DNA of 64,000 nt from Alcaligenes faecalis (GCF_005311025.1 NZ_CP031747.1:1116001-1180000), one strand, 5' to 3'. Shown: positions 8,876 to 17,728, numbered from the stretch's first letter. Translations and numbers: made by a program. The notes: generated by a model from the letters alone, not told the origin.

Positions 8876-9364
8876 ATGCTGGGACAGATTATATGGATGG
8901 CTTTCAGCGCTTTGATGGGAGCCATCATGATTTCGATTGGTATTGCTCTGGAGTGGCGGGATTGGCTGCCTTATCTGGTCATCTTGCCCATGTTGATCGC
9001 AGTGGGTGGTTTTGTGGCTGGGTATAGGGGTTTTACGCGCTATTGGCGTGCTCGTCCTGAAGAGCTCTTGTATCAGCGTCTGCATCGTGCCGAAGTCGTC
9101 CCCCAACAGGCAATGATCGTCTCTCAGGACGAGCTGCTGCCAGAAGTCTTCAAATCTGCTTATCCGCTAGTGCGCCTGGGCCTGGACGTGGATGGTCAGA
9201 AAACCCATGTGGATGTGCTGGTGCAGCCCGAACTGAACAAGCGATTCAAACCGGGTAATTGGGTCAGCGTACTGTGCGATCCGGCCAATGCTCAGCTGTG
9301 TGCTCTGAACCGTGAACAGGTGACCTTGCAGCTGAAACCCGCCGCCAACTCCTATGGGGATTGA
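8876..9364 (+). CDS. Small membrane protein of the T6SS accessory operon, unknown function
   Basis: A 162-residue protein with two N-terminal membrane segments (IIWMAFSALMGAIMISIGIAL and the following LPYLVILPMLIAVGGFVAGY). They are followed by a soluble domain of about 110 residues that ends FKPGNWVSVLCDPANAQLCALNRE. The soluble part is beta-rich in appearance. I do not recognise a family. The ATG at 8876 lies 14 nt after the vgrG stop and 120 nt before the DUF2169 gene, so it is in the same operon. Possible roles are an inner-membrane docking protein or an immunity factor for an effector; nothing in the sequence decides this. Confidence 0.75.
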   Translation: MLGQIIWMAFSALMGAIMISIGIALEWRDWLPYLVILPMLIAVGGFVAGYRGFTRYWRARPEELLYQRLHRAEVVPQQAMIVSQDELLPEVFKSAYPLVRLGLDVDGQKTHVDVLVQPELNKRFKPGNWVSVLCDPANAQLCALNREQVTLQLKPAANSYGD

Positions 9365-9483
9365 TTGATGGTGGCGCTGGCTTCGCAGTTGATCGGGGAT
9401 GACGCACACGCGGGTCCGGAGCAGTCAGGCAGTGCTCCTGCTCCAAGTCAGTCCTGCTCGTGCTCTCCCAAAGGACAAGTCCC

Positions 9484-12006
9484 ATGCGCATCGTAAAGCC
9501 CTTGCGCTTGGGTGTTTTGGCACGCCCCTGGAGCTGGCGCGGACAACACGCGCTAAGCGTGTCGGTACAGGCCTGGTGTTCCATGGATGCCCCGCATGTC
9601 TTGAGCACCGATGCACGTATGTGGCAAAGCGTATCCGGGCTGATGCAGGACGACGATGTGCTGGATCTGGCCTTGCCCAAACCTTGTGCAGAGTTTCTGG
9701 TCTCTGGCCATGCCTGCGCTCCTGGTGGTGAGCCGGTATCCCAACTGGCCGTACAAGCGCGTGTCGGCCCGATAGAAAAGCAGCTGGCTGTATTTGGGCA
9801 ACGTCAGTGGCGGCAAGGCAGACCGGGGGAGGCAGAGCCTTTTACCCGCGTGCCTTTGGATGGCAGCCGTAGCTGGGGCGGGCCGCAGTATCCCGATAAT
9901 CCCGCCGGCATGGGAATGGAAGCAGCCAGTCCGGGCGAACCGCTTTGCTTGCCGCAGGTAGAGCCTTGGGAAGGGCGCTTGCACCGTTCTGGCCAGCAGG
10001 GCCGTCCAGCGGGTTTGGGGCCGGTATCGCCTTTGCGACCACGTCGCTTTCGTTTGGCGGGCCGTTATGACCCCGCCTGGCAGCAAGGCGATCCAGGCAT
10101 GATGCTGGACAGCCTGGACCCACATTTTTTCAATGCTGCTGAACCGGACCAGTGGTGGCGTGAGCAAGGTCATTGGCCCGCAGACAGTTCTTGGGAACTA
10201 CACCATCTGCACGCCCAGCGACCCCGGTGGAGTGGCAGCTTGCCGCAGTGGGAGGCGATCTGCTGGTATCAGGATCGTCGTCTACCTGGTCTGCAAAAGC
10301 TGGACCTGCGGCACACCACCGTTTGGTTCTTCCCTGATTTAGGCCACATGCTTTTGCTGTACCAAGGGAGCGTGCCGGTTCAGGACGCGCAGGCGCAAGA
10401 TGTGAACTTATTAATGCCTGCCCTGGAGCCCTTGGGGCAAGCGCGTGGCCAGGACCATTACGAGCAAGTGCTGCGCTTGCGTAGTGAAGGCGATCAAGCC
10501 GGATTATTTGCCTTACGCGACCAGGATTTGCTACCCGCTGACTGCTGCGCACCTTTGGATGATTTTCAGACTAGCGCAGACGACCCCTTGTCCCTGACCA
10601 TGCGGATGCGCCTGGAGCGCTGGGCGCAGGACGCGGCACAGGAACACCCGGCTTGGCAGAACGAGCTGTTTTCCTTGGCGCAGGCTGGGCCTCCCAAACC
10701 TATGGATGTGGACCGAACGGATTGGGTGCAGGAAGTGCGCCAAGCCAATCGCCAGCAATGGGATGCGCGTCAGCAGATGGAAGAGGGCATGGCGAAAGTG
10801 CAGGACTTGCAGCGTGAATCTCCATTTCAGGATCAGGCCAGCACTCGTGTGACGGCTCGTGATACACAGCGCATGTTGTGCGAGCTGGATGCCACAGCCA
10901 GCGATCAAGCCCCTGTGTCCGGCTTGCTATCCAAACCCATGGAGCAGGCCAGACGTGCGATGCAAGCTTATGCCCCTGCACCGCCTGTTGCCTCTGATCT
11001 GCGTCAGCAGCGTTTGCGCAGGCGAGTGGAGTTGATTCTGGCCGGAACCCGCAATCTGTCTGGCCTGGACTTGAGCGGTCTGCATTTGCAGGACTTCGAT
11101 TTCTCCGGGGTGCGCTGTGTTGGCACCTGCTTTAACGATGCGGTTCTACGGCAAGGCACGTTTGCAGGAGCTGATTGCTCGGGAGCCACATTTGTGCGGG
11201 CGCGATTGGAGCAGGTTCAATTCAATCAGTCCCAATTGGATGATGTGGATTTCAGTGCGGCAGTACTGCAATCCGTACAGTTTCGTCAGGTGCAGGCGGC
11301 CCGATGGCAGCCGCGCGAGTCCAGTTGGCAGGATGTCTTGTTCCAGCAGTCGAACCTTCAGGAGCAGGAGTGGCTGGATGTGGACTTGCTGCGCTGCACC
11401 TTCGAGACCTCGCAGTTAAGTGGCGTGCAATATTTGATGCGCTCGCGCTTGTCCGAATTGTCTTATCTGGATTGCCAGTTGCAGCAATGCGCTTGGCTGG
11501 ACTGTGATCTGCGGGACCTGTCCTTGAGGGGCTCCAGCCTGGAGGACACGTCCTGGCTGCTGGGTCTGTTGGACGGTGTGCTCGATTGCCGTGACAGCTG
11601 CTGGCGTCAAAGCGTGGTGTCCGGCGTGGACATGCCGGGGTCAGACTGGCGCGGTGCCCGCTTGGAAGAAAGCAATTTGCGTGGGCTGGATTTGTCGCAA
11701 TCCTGTTTTGAACAGGCCCAACTGATTCGCTGTGATTTATCCGGTGCCAATCTCCAGGGGTCGAAATGGACGCAGGCCCGCCTGAGTGACTGCATTCTGA
11801 TCGAGACTGACTTTAGCCAAGCCATCATGAACAAGGTGGATATGAGCAATAGCCTGGCCGGGGGCGCGAATGTTCAAGGCACGATGCTGGATACCGTGAA
11901 CTTCTTCCGCGCTGATTTGATGGGTTTGCAAACGGATGCGCGTACCCGCAGCCGCAATCTGTATTTACGCACGGCACGTCGCGATCCTGCCGGGGGACAA
12001 GCCTGA
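9484..12006 (+). CDS. DUF2169 / pentapeptide-repeat T6SS adaptor
   Basis: An 840-residue two-part protein. Residues 1 to about 330 resemble DUF2169 (MRIVKPLRLGVLARPW; RHTTVWFFPDLGHMLLLYQG), a domain found with VgrG and PAAR-like effectors and thought to help load them. A charged linker follows. From about residue 515 pentapeptide repeats of the A(D/N)LXX type appear (LSGLDLSGLHLQDFDFSGV; ESNLRGLDLSQSCFEQAQL) and should form a right-handed quadrilateral helix. The ATG at 9484 follows AAGGACAAGTCCC; the nearby in-frame start at 9460 is weaker. It overlaps the next gene by one base (TGATG). Confidence 0.85.
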   Translation: MRIVKPLRLGVLARPWSWRGQHALSVSVQAWCSMDAPHVLSTDARMWQSVSGLMQDDDVLDLALPKPCAEFLVSGHACAPGGEPVSQLAVQARVGPIEKQLAVFGQRQWRQGRPGEAEPFTRVPLDGSRSWGGPQYPDNPAGMGMEAASPGEPLCLPQVEPWEGRLHRSGQQGRPAGLGPVSPLRPRRFRLAGRYDPAWQQGDPGMMLDSLDPHFFNAAEPDQWWREQGHWPADSSWELHHLHAQRPRWSGSLPQWEAICWYQDRRLPGLQKLDLRHTTVWFFPDLGHMLLLYQGSVPVQDAQAQDVNLLMPALEPLGQARGQDHYEQVLRLRSEGDQAGLFALRDQDLLPADCCAPLDDFQTSADDPLSLTMRMRLERWAQDAAQEHPAWQNELFSLAQAGPPKPMDVDRTDWVQEVRQANRQQWDARQQMEEGMAKVQDLQRESPFQDQASTRVTARDTQRMLCELDATASDQAPVSGLLSKPMEQARRAMQAYAPAPPVASDLRQQRLRRRVELILAGTRNLSGLDLSGLHLQDFDFSGVRCVGTCFNDAVLRQGTFAGADCSGATFVRARLEQVQFNQSQLDDVDFSAAVLQSVQFRQVQAARWQPRESSWQDVLFQQSNLQEQEWLDVDLLRCTFETSQLSGVQYLMRSRLSELSYLDCQLQQCAWLDCDLRDLSLRGSSLEDTSWLLGLLDGVLDCRDSCWRQSVVSGVDMPGSDWRGARLEESNLRGLDLSQSCFEQAQLIRCDLSGANLQGSKWTQARLSDCILIETDFSQAIMNKVDMSNSLAGGANVQGTMLDTVNFFRADLMGLQTDARTRSRNLYLRTARRDPAGGQA

Positions 12007-13067
12007 TGGACGCACATGCTTTGCGTTTGCGCATTCGGCAAGGCGAGCCTTTGCTGGGGCTGGATTTCAGAGATCTGTACTTGCCACCGGGCGATTATTC
12101 AGGAGCGGTGTTCATCGCTTGCCGCCTGCCGCGTGTGCAAGCCTTGGGCGTCAATCTGGCGGGTAGCCGCTTTCATCAATGTGACTTGAGCGGAGCAATA
12201 CTGGACGCCAGTGTGCTGGATGGCTGCGCCTTTATGGAATGCGTCTTGATCGGCTTGTCCTGCAAGCATGTCCAGGCCAGGGAGGTAATGTGGCAGGACT
12301 GTGATTTACAGGGCGCTATCTGGCAAGGCGGAGCCTGGAGCGACACTCACTGGGCGCAATGCATTTTGCAATCGGGCAACTTCGACCAAGCTCTTTTGCA
12401 GCGTTGCACTTGGACTGGCTGCCGCGCAGGGGACTTGTCCTTGCAGTCGACCCGTCTGGAAGATGTGGTGGTCACCGAAATGGATTGGCGGGGCAGCACT
12501 CTGGCCGGTAGTCGCTGGCATAGGGTGACGGCCAAAACCTGCAATTTCCAGGGCATGGACCTGTCGGGGCTGGATTTCAGCGGCAGTGTCTTGATGGAGT
12601 CCGACTTTACTCAAGCGGATCTAAGCCACGCTCGTCTTTACGGCACCAATTTCAAGTCTGCCATCTTGAATCAGGCCGTGCTGAACAAGGTCCAAGCCAA
12701 GCAGGCTTTATTTGTTCAGGCACAGGCTCAAGGACTGCAGATTCGGGAGGCGGATCTGACACAAAGTCTGTGGGCTCAAGCCCACGCTCCCGAGGCAGAT
12801 TTTCGTGGCTCTTTTTTGCAGCAGGCCTACTTCGCGCAGGCAGTGTTGGAGCGGGCCCGTTTCGAGCATAGCCAACTGCGCTATGCGGATTTCTCGTATG
12901 CAGATTGCCGCCGTGCTCGCTGGGATGGCGCACATTTTGAGCGCACCCAGTTTCATCGTTGCTTGCTGGACAAGGCCAGGCAAGAACAGGCCGCAGGCTG
13001 CTTGCCCAATGACCCGGCTTTGCACGAGTCTGAGAGCTGGACCGCGTGTCACATGAATCTTGAATAA
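12006..13067 (+). CDS. Pentapeptide-repeat protein of the T6SS accessory operon
   Basis: A 353-residue protein made almost wholly of pentapeptide repeats from residue 14 on (LLGLDFRDLYL; FQGMDLSGLDFSGSVLMESDF; EADLTQSLWAQAHAPEADFRG). No signal peptide or membrane segment is visible. It is translationally coupled to the upstream adaptor (TGATG) and lies 9 nt before the DUF4150 effector gene. It looks like a stand-alone counterpart of the adaptor's C-terminal half and may act with it as an effector-loading scaffold. That role is inferred from position only. Confidence 0.8.
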   Translation: MDAHALRLRIRQGEPLLGLDFRDLYLPPGDYSGAVFIACRLPRVQALGVNLAGSRFHQCDLSGAILDASVLDGCAFMECVLIGLSCKHVQAREVMWQDCDLQGAIWQGGAWSDTHWAQCILQSGNFDQALLQRCTWTGCRAGDLSLQSTRLEDVVVTEMDWRGSTLAGSRWHRVTAKTCNFQGMDLSGLDFSGSVLMESDFTQADLSHARLYGTNFKSAILNQAVLNKVQAKQALFVQAQAQGLQIREADLTQSLWAQAHAPEADFRGSFLQQAYFAQAVLERARFEHSQLRYADFSYADCRRARWDGAHFERTQFHRCLLDKARQEQAAGCLPNDPALHESESWTACHMNLE

Positions 13068-13076
13068 GGAGCCCTG

Positions 13077-13886
13077 ATGTTTGCCAATTGCCAACGGGGC
13101 GGCATGGATATTGCCTTTCCCGACATCTGCAAGACACCACCGGCTCTGTTGCCGATTCCTTACCCGAATTTTGCGACGGGCCTGATGGGTATTCCCAATG
13201 CCTGGAACATCCTGTTGCAGGGCGGCCCTGCCCATAATCTGCTCACAACGATACCCTTGAGTAATGGTGACAATCCGGGTGTGGCTTTGGGCTTGATCTC
13301 GCAAACCGTGATGTCGCGCTCGCGCTCCATTACCTGCGTACCTAATGTGCTGTGGAAGGGAATTCCGGCGACCCGTCTGACTAGCTTGAGCATGCAGAAC
13401 ACGGTGAATACGGTGGGCATGCGGGTAGTGCCCAGCCAGTTCAAAGTGCTGTTGCTAGGTGGCGGTGGTGCCGGGGGCGGCGCCGGTAAAGGCGGCAAGG
13501 GCGTGTCGGGCAGCGGGCCGGAGGCGGCACGCAAGGCAGCGGCACGCGAAGCCAAGCGGGCACAGCTGAAACGCAACCGGCGTCGGGGTGCGCAGCGAGA
13601 GCGTGAGGTCGAGGCCGAGCTGAAGCAGGAAGGCCACGAGGTCATGGGCACGCAGGTGTCTGCAAAAACCCCATTGACCCGCCGTGTGATCGATATACTG
13701 ATCAAGGACAAGAACACGGGCAAAATCCGGGCGGTCGAAGTCAAGAGCGGGGGAGCGCGCCGCTCCGCAACCCAGAAGGCCAAGGACAAGGCAATGGAGA
13801 GCAAGGGCGCAGAGTTGATTGGCAAGAATGCACCCAAGCAGCCACTTCCCAAGAACATACGCATACCTACGGAGGTACGACATTGA
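13077..13886 (+). CDS. PAAR-like (DUF4150) T6SS effector with C-terminal PD-(D/E)XK-type nuclease domain
   Basis: A 269-residue modular effector. Residues 1 to about 125 match the DUF4150 PAAR-like fold (MFANCQRGGMDIAFPDICKT; NPGVALGLISQTVM), which caps the VgrG tip. A Gly-rich and then Lys/Arg-rich linker (about 127-172) leads to a compact C-terminal domain. This contains RRVIDILI (Asp206) and VEVKSG (Glu221, Lys223), the D...ExK arrangement of PD-(D/E)XK and VRR-Nuc-like nucleases. The domain ends with basic residues, which fits DNA or RNA binding. The predicted target is nucleic acid in a rival cell. The gene directly downstream overlaps by 4 bp and is the expected immunity gene. Confidence 0.8.
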   Translation: MFANCQRGGMDIAFPDICKTPPALLPIPYPNFATGLMGIPNAWNILLQGGPAHNLLTTIPLSNGDNPGVALGLISQTVMSRSRSITCVPNVLWKGIPATRLTSLSMQNTVNTVGMRVVPSQFKVLLLGGGGAGGGAGKGGKGVSGSGPEAARKAAAREAKRAQLKRNRRRGAQREREVEAELKQEGHEVMGTQVSAKTPLTRRVIDILIKDKNTGKIRAVEVKSGGARRSATQKAKDKAMESKGAELIGKNAPKQPLPKNIRIPTEVRH

Positions 13887-14335
13887 AAACGCACACTGAT
13901 CCCGTTAAATATGACGCTGTGGACTGGCATGTGGGCGGGGACTACCCCTCTGATCTGGGCCCGCAAGGTGGTCGCACGCACATCGGCATGTATCTGGCCT
14001 GGCTGGTGGAAAAAGGCCTGCTGGCTAATGCTTTTATGGACCGTTACCCCAACGAGGTGCGCCAGTGCCGTGATCACATGATCAAAGGCTCGCAACTGCT
14101 GCAAGAGTGTTGCGACGATGTGCTGGTCAGCGAAGACATGTCCGAGCAGGGCAAAGCCTTTAGCGACTTTTACTACGACGAGCTGTATCTGGATGATTAC
14201 GTGGATACGCTGGACGACGAGGTTTTGCCATCCATCTATCACGTGCCTGACGATTGGGACAGCTACGAAACCTTGCGGCCGGTTCTGGAGCAACGCTACC
14301 AGCACTGGCGACAGGAGCAGGGGCTGGACGACTAG
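13883..14335 (+). CDS. Probable immunity protein for the DUF4150-nuclease effector (DUF7832-like)
   Basis: A 150-residue, strongly acidic cytosolic protein with no signal peptide. The pattern KYDAVDWHVGGDYPSDL followed by THIGMYLAWLVEKGLL matches a family I recall as DUF7832, often seen beside toxin genes. It starts with TTG at 13883, placed 7 nt after a strong GGAGG, and overlaps the effector stop as TTGA. The coupling, small size and acidity all fit an immunity protein that neutralises a basic nuclease. Direct proof of the pairing is lacking. Confidence 0.75.
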   Translation: MKTHTDPVKYDAVDWHVGGDYPSDLGPQGGRTHIGMYLAWLVEKGLLANAFMDRYPNEVRQCRDHMIKGSQLLQECCDDVLVSEDMSEQGKAFSDFYYDELYLDDYVDTLDDEVLPSIYHVPDDWDSYETLRPVLEQRYQHWRQEQGLDD

Positions 14336-14359
14336 CTTCTCGCCAATTTTTTTCCTTTG

Positions 14360-14394
14360 AAAAGCGCTGCCTGCGGGCGGCGCTTTTGCTTTAT
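14360..14394 (+). terminator. Terminator closing the T6SS accessory operon
   Basis: AAAAGCGCTGCC-TGCG-GGCGGCGCTTTT forms a 12-bp stem with one G-T pair, then T-rich sequence. It lies 25 nt after the immunity gene and separates the effector module from tssA. Confidence 0.85.
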
Positions 14395-14422
14395 TTGCTT
14401 CAAAAAGAGCGTAAATACATCC

Positions 14423-14471
14423 ATTTTGCAAAATAAGTAAGGAAAAATTTTCGTCAAAAAGGTGTCACCTT
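14423..14471. promoter_or_regulatory. Two palindromes upstream of tssA
   Basis: The region between the terminator and tssA contains ATTTTGCAAAAT (14423-14434, perfect) and AAGGTG-T-CACCTT (14459-14471, 6-bp arms around a central T). They lie 83-94 and 46-58 bp upstream of the tssA start, in the expected promoter zone of the structural T6SS operon. Either could be an operator. No regulator of T6SS expression is encoded nearby. Confidence 0.3.
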
Positions 14472-14516
14472 CAGTTCCTAGACTGGCTCCGTGATCAGTT
14501 ATCCGAGACGACAGCT

Positions 14517-15587
14517 ATGGTCGAAGGAATACAGGAGCAGTGGCAGCCAGCCTGGATTTTGGCTCCCGAAAACGCCCACTACGGCGAGAACCTGGAATAC
14601 GAGACAGACTTTCTGGCCTTGATGCAGGCTTTGCAAGTACAGGGCGAGCAGCAGTTTGGCCAAACCATCATCCCGGCTCAGGTTCCGGAATGGACGCGCA
14701 TCGTGCGCCTGGTGCAGGACTTGCTGGACCGCTCGGCAGATATTCGCTTGCTGGTGGTGCTGGCCCAGGCGCGTTTGCAGACAGGCGGGTTGCCCGCCTT
14801 GGTGGAGGTGTGCGATTGGCTATTGAGCGCCCTGCAACAAGGCTGGGAGCACGTTCATCCGCGTCTGCACGACGATGGCGAGCTGGACCCCTTGCCGCGC
14901 GTCAATGCGCTGGCCGGGCTGTCGGCTATTGATGGTCTGGGTCGCCTGATGCGTGAGGCTCCCGTGGTCAGCCTGGGGCATCGTCAACTGAATTTACGTG
15001 AAGTCGGCTATGTGCTGGATGGCAGCCAGAAAGATAGCGGCCTGCCGGGTCGTGACCGTCTGGTCGAAGAGTTGCGCCGTGCCTTTGCCGCCGGCCAAAG
15101 TCAGACCGTGGCCTTGAGTCGTTTGCGTCAGTTCCGCCAGGAGCTGGAGGCCCTGGTGCATCGTCATCTGGATGCCGAGTGGTCCGTGCGTCTGGACGGA
15201 GCCTGGGACACCGTGGAAGCCGCCTGCGCAGTGCTGGACGCGGCAACCTCACTATCTGTCCCTTCCGCTCCCGAGCCTGTGCAGGCAAGCGACCCCACCA
15301 TTCCTGTGCTCCCGCAACCTGCTCATCAGGTACCCCCGGTGATGGGCTTGGCGAGTTGGCAAAACCTGCATGTTTCATCCCGCGAAGAGGTGGTGTTGTT
15401 GCTGGACAAGCTGGTGGCGTATTTCGAACAGCACGAACCCAGCCATCCTGCCCCTTTGCTGCTGCGTCGTGCCCAGCAACTGGTGCCCATGGGTTTTCAC
15501 GAGCTGATTCGTGATCTGGCACCCGCCGCCTGGGATCAGATCCAGGTTTTCATGCCTCGATCCGAAGCGGCCTCTGCCGCTTCTTAA
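14517..15587 (+). CDS. tssA: T6SS baseplate/sheath assembly protein TssA
   Basis: A 356-residue protein with the ImpA N-terminal domain: PEWTRIVRLVQDLLDRSADIRLLVVLAQARLQTGGL at about residues 58-93 and the WEHVHPRLHDDGELDPLPRVNAL motif at about 114-136. A proline-rich linker leads to a C-terminal helical domain with PLLLRRAQQLVPMGFHELIRDLAP. TssA organises the baseplate and primes tail polymerisation. It is the first gene of the structural operon and lies 27 nt ahead of tssB. The ribosome site before the ATG is weak. Confidence 0.92.
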   Translation: MVEGIQEQWQPAWILAPENAHYGENLEYETDFLALMQALQVQGEQQFGQTIIPAQVPEWTRIVRLVQDLLDRSADIRLLVVLAQARLQTGGLPALVEVCDWLLSALQQGWEHVHPRLHDDGELDPLPRVNALAGLSAIDGLGRLMREAPVVSLGHRQLNLREVGYVLDGSQKDSGLPGRDRLVEELRRAFAAGQSQTVALSRLRQFRQELEALVHRHLDAEWSVRLDGAWDTVEAACAVLDAATSLSVPSAPEPVQASDPTIPVLPQPAHQVPPVMGLASWQNLHVSSREEVVLLLDKLVAYFEQHEPSHPAPLLLRRAQQLVPMGFHELIRDLAPAAWDQIQVFMPRSEAASAAS

Positions 15588-15614
15588 TTCCATAAATCAA
15601 CTGGAGAAGACCTG

Positions 15615-16172
15615 ATGTCTGTGAAATCCAATTCTGGCAGCGGCCAGAAATTCCTTGGGCGCAATCGGGCTCCGCGTGTGCAAATTGAGTACGACGTTGA
15701 ACTGTACGGCGCCGAGCATCGTGTGCAACTGCCTTTCGTGATGGGTGTGCTGGCGGATCTGGCCGGGCACAACACGGAGAGCCAGCCGGAGCTGGGCGAG
15801 CGCAAGTTTATGGAGATCGACGTGGACAACTTCGATGACCGCATGAAGTCCATCGCACCCAAGTTGAACATGCAGGTTCCCAACAGCCTGAAGGGCGATG
15901 GCGTGCTGGGAGTGGAAGTGTCTTTTGATTCCATGGACAGCTTCTCCCCGGCTGAACTGGCCCGTCAGATCGAACCTCTGGCCCGCCTGCTGGAAGCTCG
16001 TACCCAGCTGGCGAATTTGCTGACTTATATGGATGGCAAAAGCGGAGCGGAAGAACTCTTGTCTCGTCTCCTGCAGCAGCCCGAACTCTTGCGCGCCCTG
16101 GCTGGCCGCCCGCCCCAGGCCCTGACGATGGACGAGTCCCAGCCCTATCAGGACAACGAGCCCAAAGCATAA
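15615..16172 (+). CDS. tssB: T6SS contractile sheath small subunit TssB
   Basis: A 185-residue VipA/ImpB-type protein. The family pattern is clear: QKFLGRNRAPRVQIEYDVEL near the N-terminus, LPFVMGVLADLAGH, then a helical C-terminus with LLTYMDGKSGAEELL. It pairs with TssC to form the contractile sheath around the Hcp tube. GGAG lies upstream of the ATG, and tssC begins 12 nt after its stop. Confidence 0.96.
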   Translation: MSVKSNSGSGQKFLGRNRAPRVQIEYDVELYGAEHRVQLPFVMGVLADLAGHNTESQPELGERKFMEIDVDNFDDRMKSIAPKLNMQVPNSLKGDGVLGVEVSFDSMDSFSPAELARQIEPLARLLEARTQLANLLTYMDGKSGAEELLSRLLQQPELLRALAGRPPQALTMDESQPYQDNEPKA

Positions 16173-16184
16173 GGAGCCCATCCC

Positions 16185-17678
16185 ATGACTTCCACCCAGA
16201 CCTTGACCGCCACTCGCGATACGGCCCAACTGGATGAACTGTCCAGCCTGTTGCAGCAAGAGTTTCGTCCCAAAACCGAGCAGGCTCAGCAGGCGGTTGA
16301 GTTTGCCGTCACCACGCTGGCCGAGCAGGCGTTGGACCAGTCCGTGACCTTGAGCGACGACGCTTATCAAACCATTCAGGCAGTGATTGCCCAGATCGAT
16401 CAGAAGATGACCGAGCAGATCAATCACATCCTGCATCACCCCGAATTTCAGCGCCTGGAAGGGGCATGGCGGGGCCTGCACCATCTGGTCAGCAATACCG
16501 AAACTGATGAGCTGCTGCGTATCCGCGTGATGCCTGCGACCAAGAAGGAATTGGCGCGCAACCTGAAGCGCTACAAAGGGGTGGCTTGGGATCAAAGTCC
16601 CTTGTTCAAGAAAGTGTACGAACAGGAATACGGCCAGTTTGGTGGCGAACCCTTTGGTTGCCTGGTGGGGGATTATCACTTCGACCACAGCCCGCCTGAT
16701 GTGGAAATGCTGGGTGAGCTGGCTCGTATCGGCGCTGCCGCGCATAGCCCCTTTATCGCCGGTGCTGCGCCGTCCGTGATGCAGATGGAATCCTGGCAGG
16801 AGTTGGCCAATCCGCGTGATCTGACCAAGATTTTTTCCAATACCGAGTACGCCGCCTGGCAAAGCCTGCGCGAATCTGATGATGCCCGTTATCTGGGCCT
16901 GGCCATGCCGCGTTTTCTGGCGCGCTTGCCCTATGGCGCACGTACCAACCCGGTTGATGAGTTCGACTTCGAGGAAGACACCGACGGAGCCAGCCATGAC
17001 CGCTACACCTGGGCCAACTCGGCCTATGCCATGGCGGTCAATATCAACCGATCCTTCAAGCATTTTGGCTGGTGCACGGCAATTCGCGGAGTGGAGTCGG
17101 GCGGTGCGGTCGAGAACCTGCCTTGCCATACCTTCCCCACGGACGATGGCGGTGTGGACATCAAATGCCCCACGGAAATTGCCATCAGCGACCGCCGCGA
17201 GGCCGAGCTGGCCAAGAACGGATTCATGCCCTTGGTACACCGCAAAAACTCCGATTTTGCGGCTTTTATCGGTGCTCAGTCCTTGCAGAAGCCCCAGGAG
17301 TACTACGACGCAGACGCTACCGCCAATGCCCGTTTGGCGGCGCGCTTGCCGTATCTGTTTGCCTGCTGCCGTTTCGCGCATTACCTGAAGTGCATTGTGC
17401 GCGACAAGATCGGTTCCTTTCGCGAGCGCGACGATATGGAGCGTTGGCTAAACAGCTGGATCATGAATTACGTGGACGGCGACCCGACCAACTCTTCGCA
17501 GGAAACCAAGGCACGCAAGCCGCTGGCCGCCGCCGAAGTCTCGGTGCAGGAAGTGCCGGACAACCCCGGTTATTACGCTGCCAAGTTCTTCTTGCGCCCG
17601 CACTACCAGCTGGAAGGCCTGACGGTTTCCCTGCGCCTGGTGTCCCGCTTGCCGTCACTGAAAGGCGAGCAGAACTGA
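16185..17678 (+). CDS. tssC: T6SS contractile sheath large subunit TssC
   Basis: A 497-residue VipB/ImpC-type protein. It has RLEGAWRGLHHLVSNTETD, GEPFGCLVGDYHF, GRARF-like ALPRFLARLPYG spacing and the C-terminal sheath strand region ending LEGLTVSLRLVSRLP. The N-terminal helix (LDELSSLLQQEFRPKTEQAQ) resembles the segment recognised by ClpV in systems recycled by that ATPase, yet no ClpV gene is in the window. It forms the sheath with TssB. Confidence 0.96.
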   Translation: MTSTQTLTATRDTAQLDELSSLLQQEFRPKTEQAQQAVEFAVTTLAEQALDQSVTLSDDAYQTIQAVIAQIDQKMTEQINHILHHPEFQRLEGAWRGLHHLVSNTETDELLRIRVMPATKKELARNLKRYKGVAWDQSPLFKKVYEQEYGQFGGEPFGCLVGDYHFDHSPPDVEMLGELARIGAAAHSPFIAGAAPSVMQMESWQELANPRDLTKIFSNTEYAAWQSLRESDDARYLGLAMPRFLARLPYGARTNPVDEFDFEEDTDGASHDRYTWANSAYAMAVNINRSFKHFGWCTAIRGVESGGAVENLPCHTFPTDDGGVDIKCPTEIAISDRREAELAKNGFMPLVHRKNSDFAAFIGAQSLQKPQEYYDADATANARLAARLPYLFACCRFAHYLKCIVRDKIGSFRERDDMERWLNSWIMNYVDGDPTNSSQETKARKPLAAAEVSVQEVPDNPGYYAAKFFLRPHYQLEGLTVSLRLVSRLPSLKGEQN

Positions 17679-17728
17679 TTCCCACCCTGGCCTTTTGATG
17701 GCCTTATTCGACCTCCAAGGAGAAAAGC

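Noticed and set aside
5817-14483. GTCAAAAA followed by TAGAC upstream of both T6SS units (5817-5855 and 14453-14483)
   Set aside because: The spacing between the two elements differs (34 versus 26 nt) and each is short. Not enough to call a shared regulatory motif.
15597-17381. 594-codon open frame on the minus strand
   Set aside because: It is antisense to tssB and tssC, whose protein motifs are unmistakable; the opposite frame has no recognisable domain.
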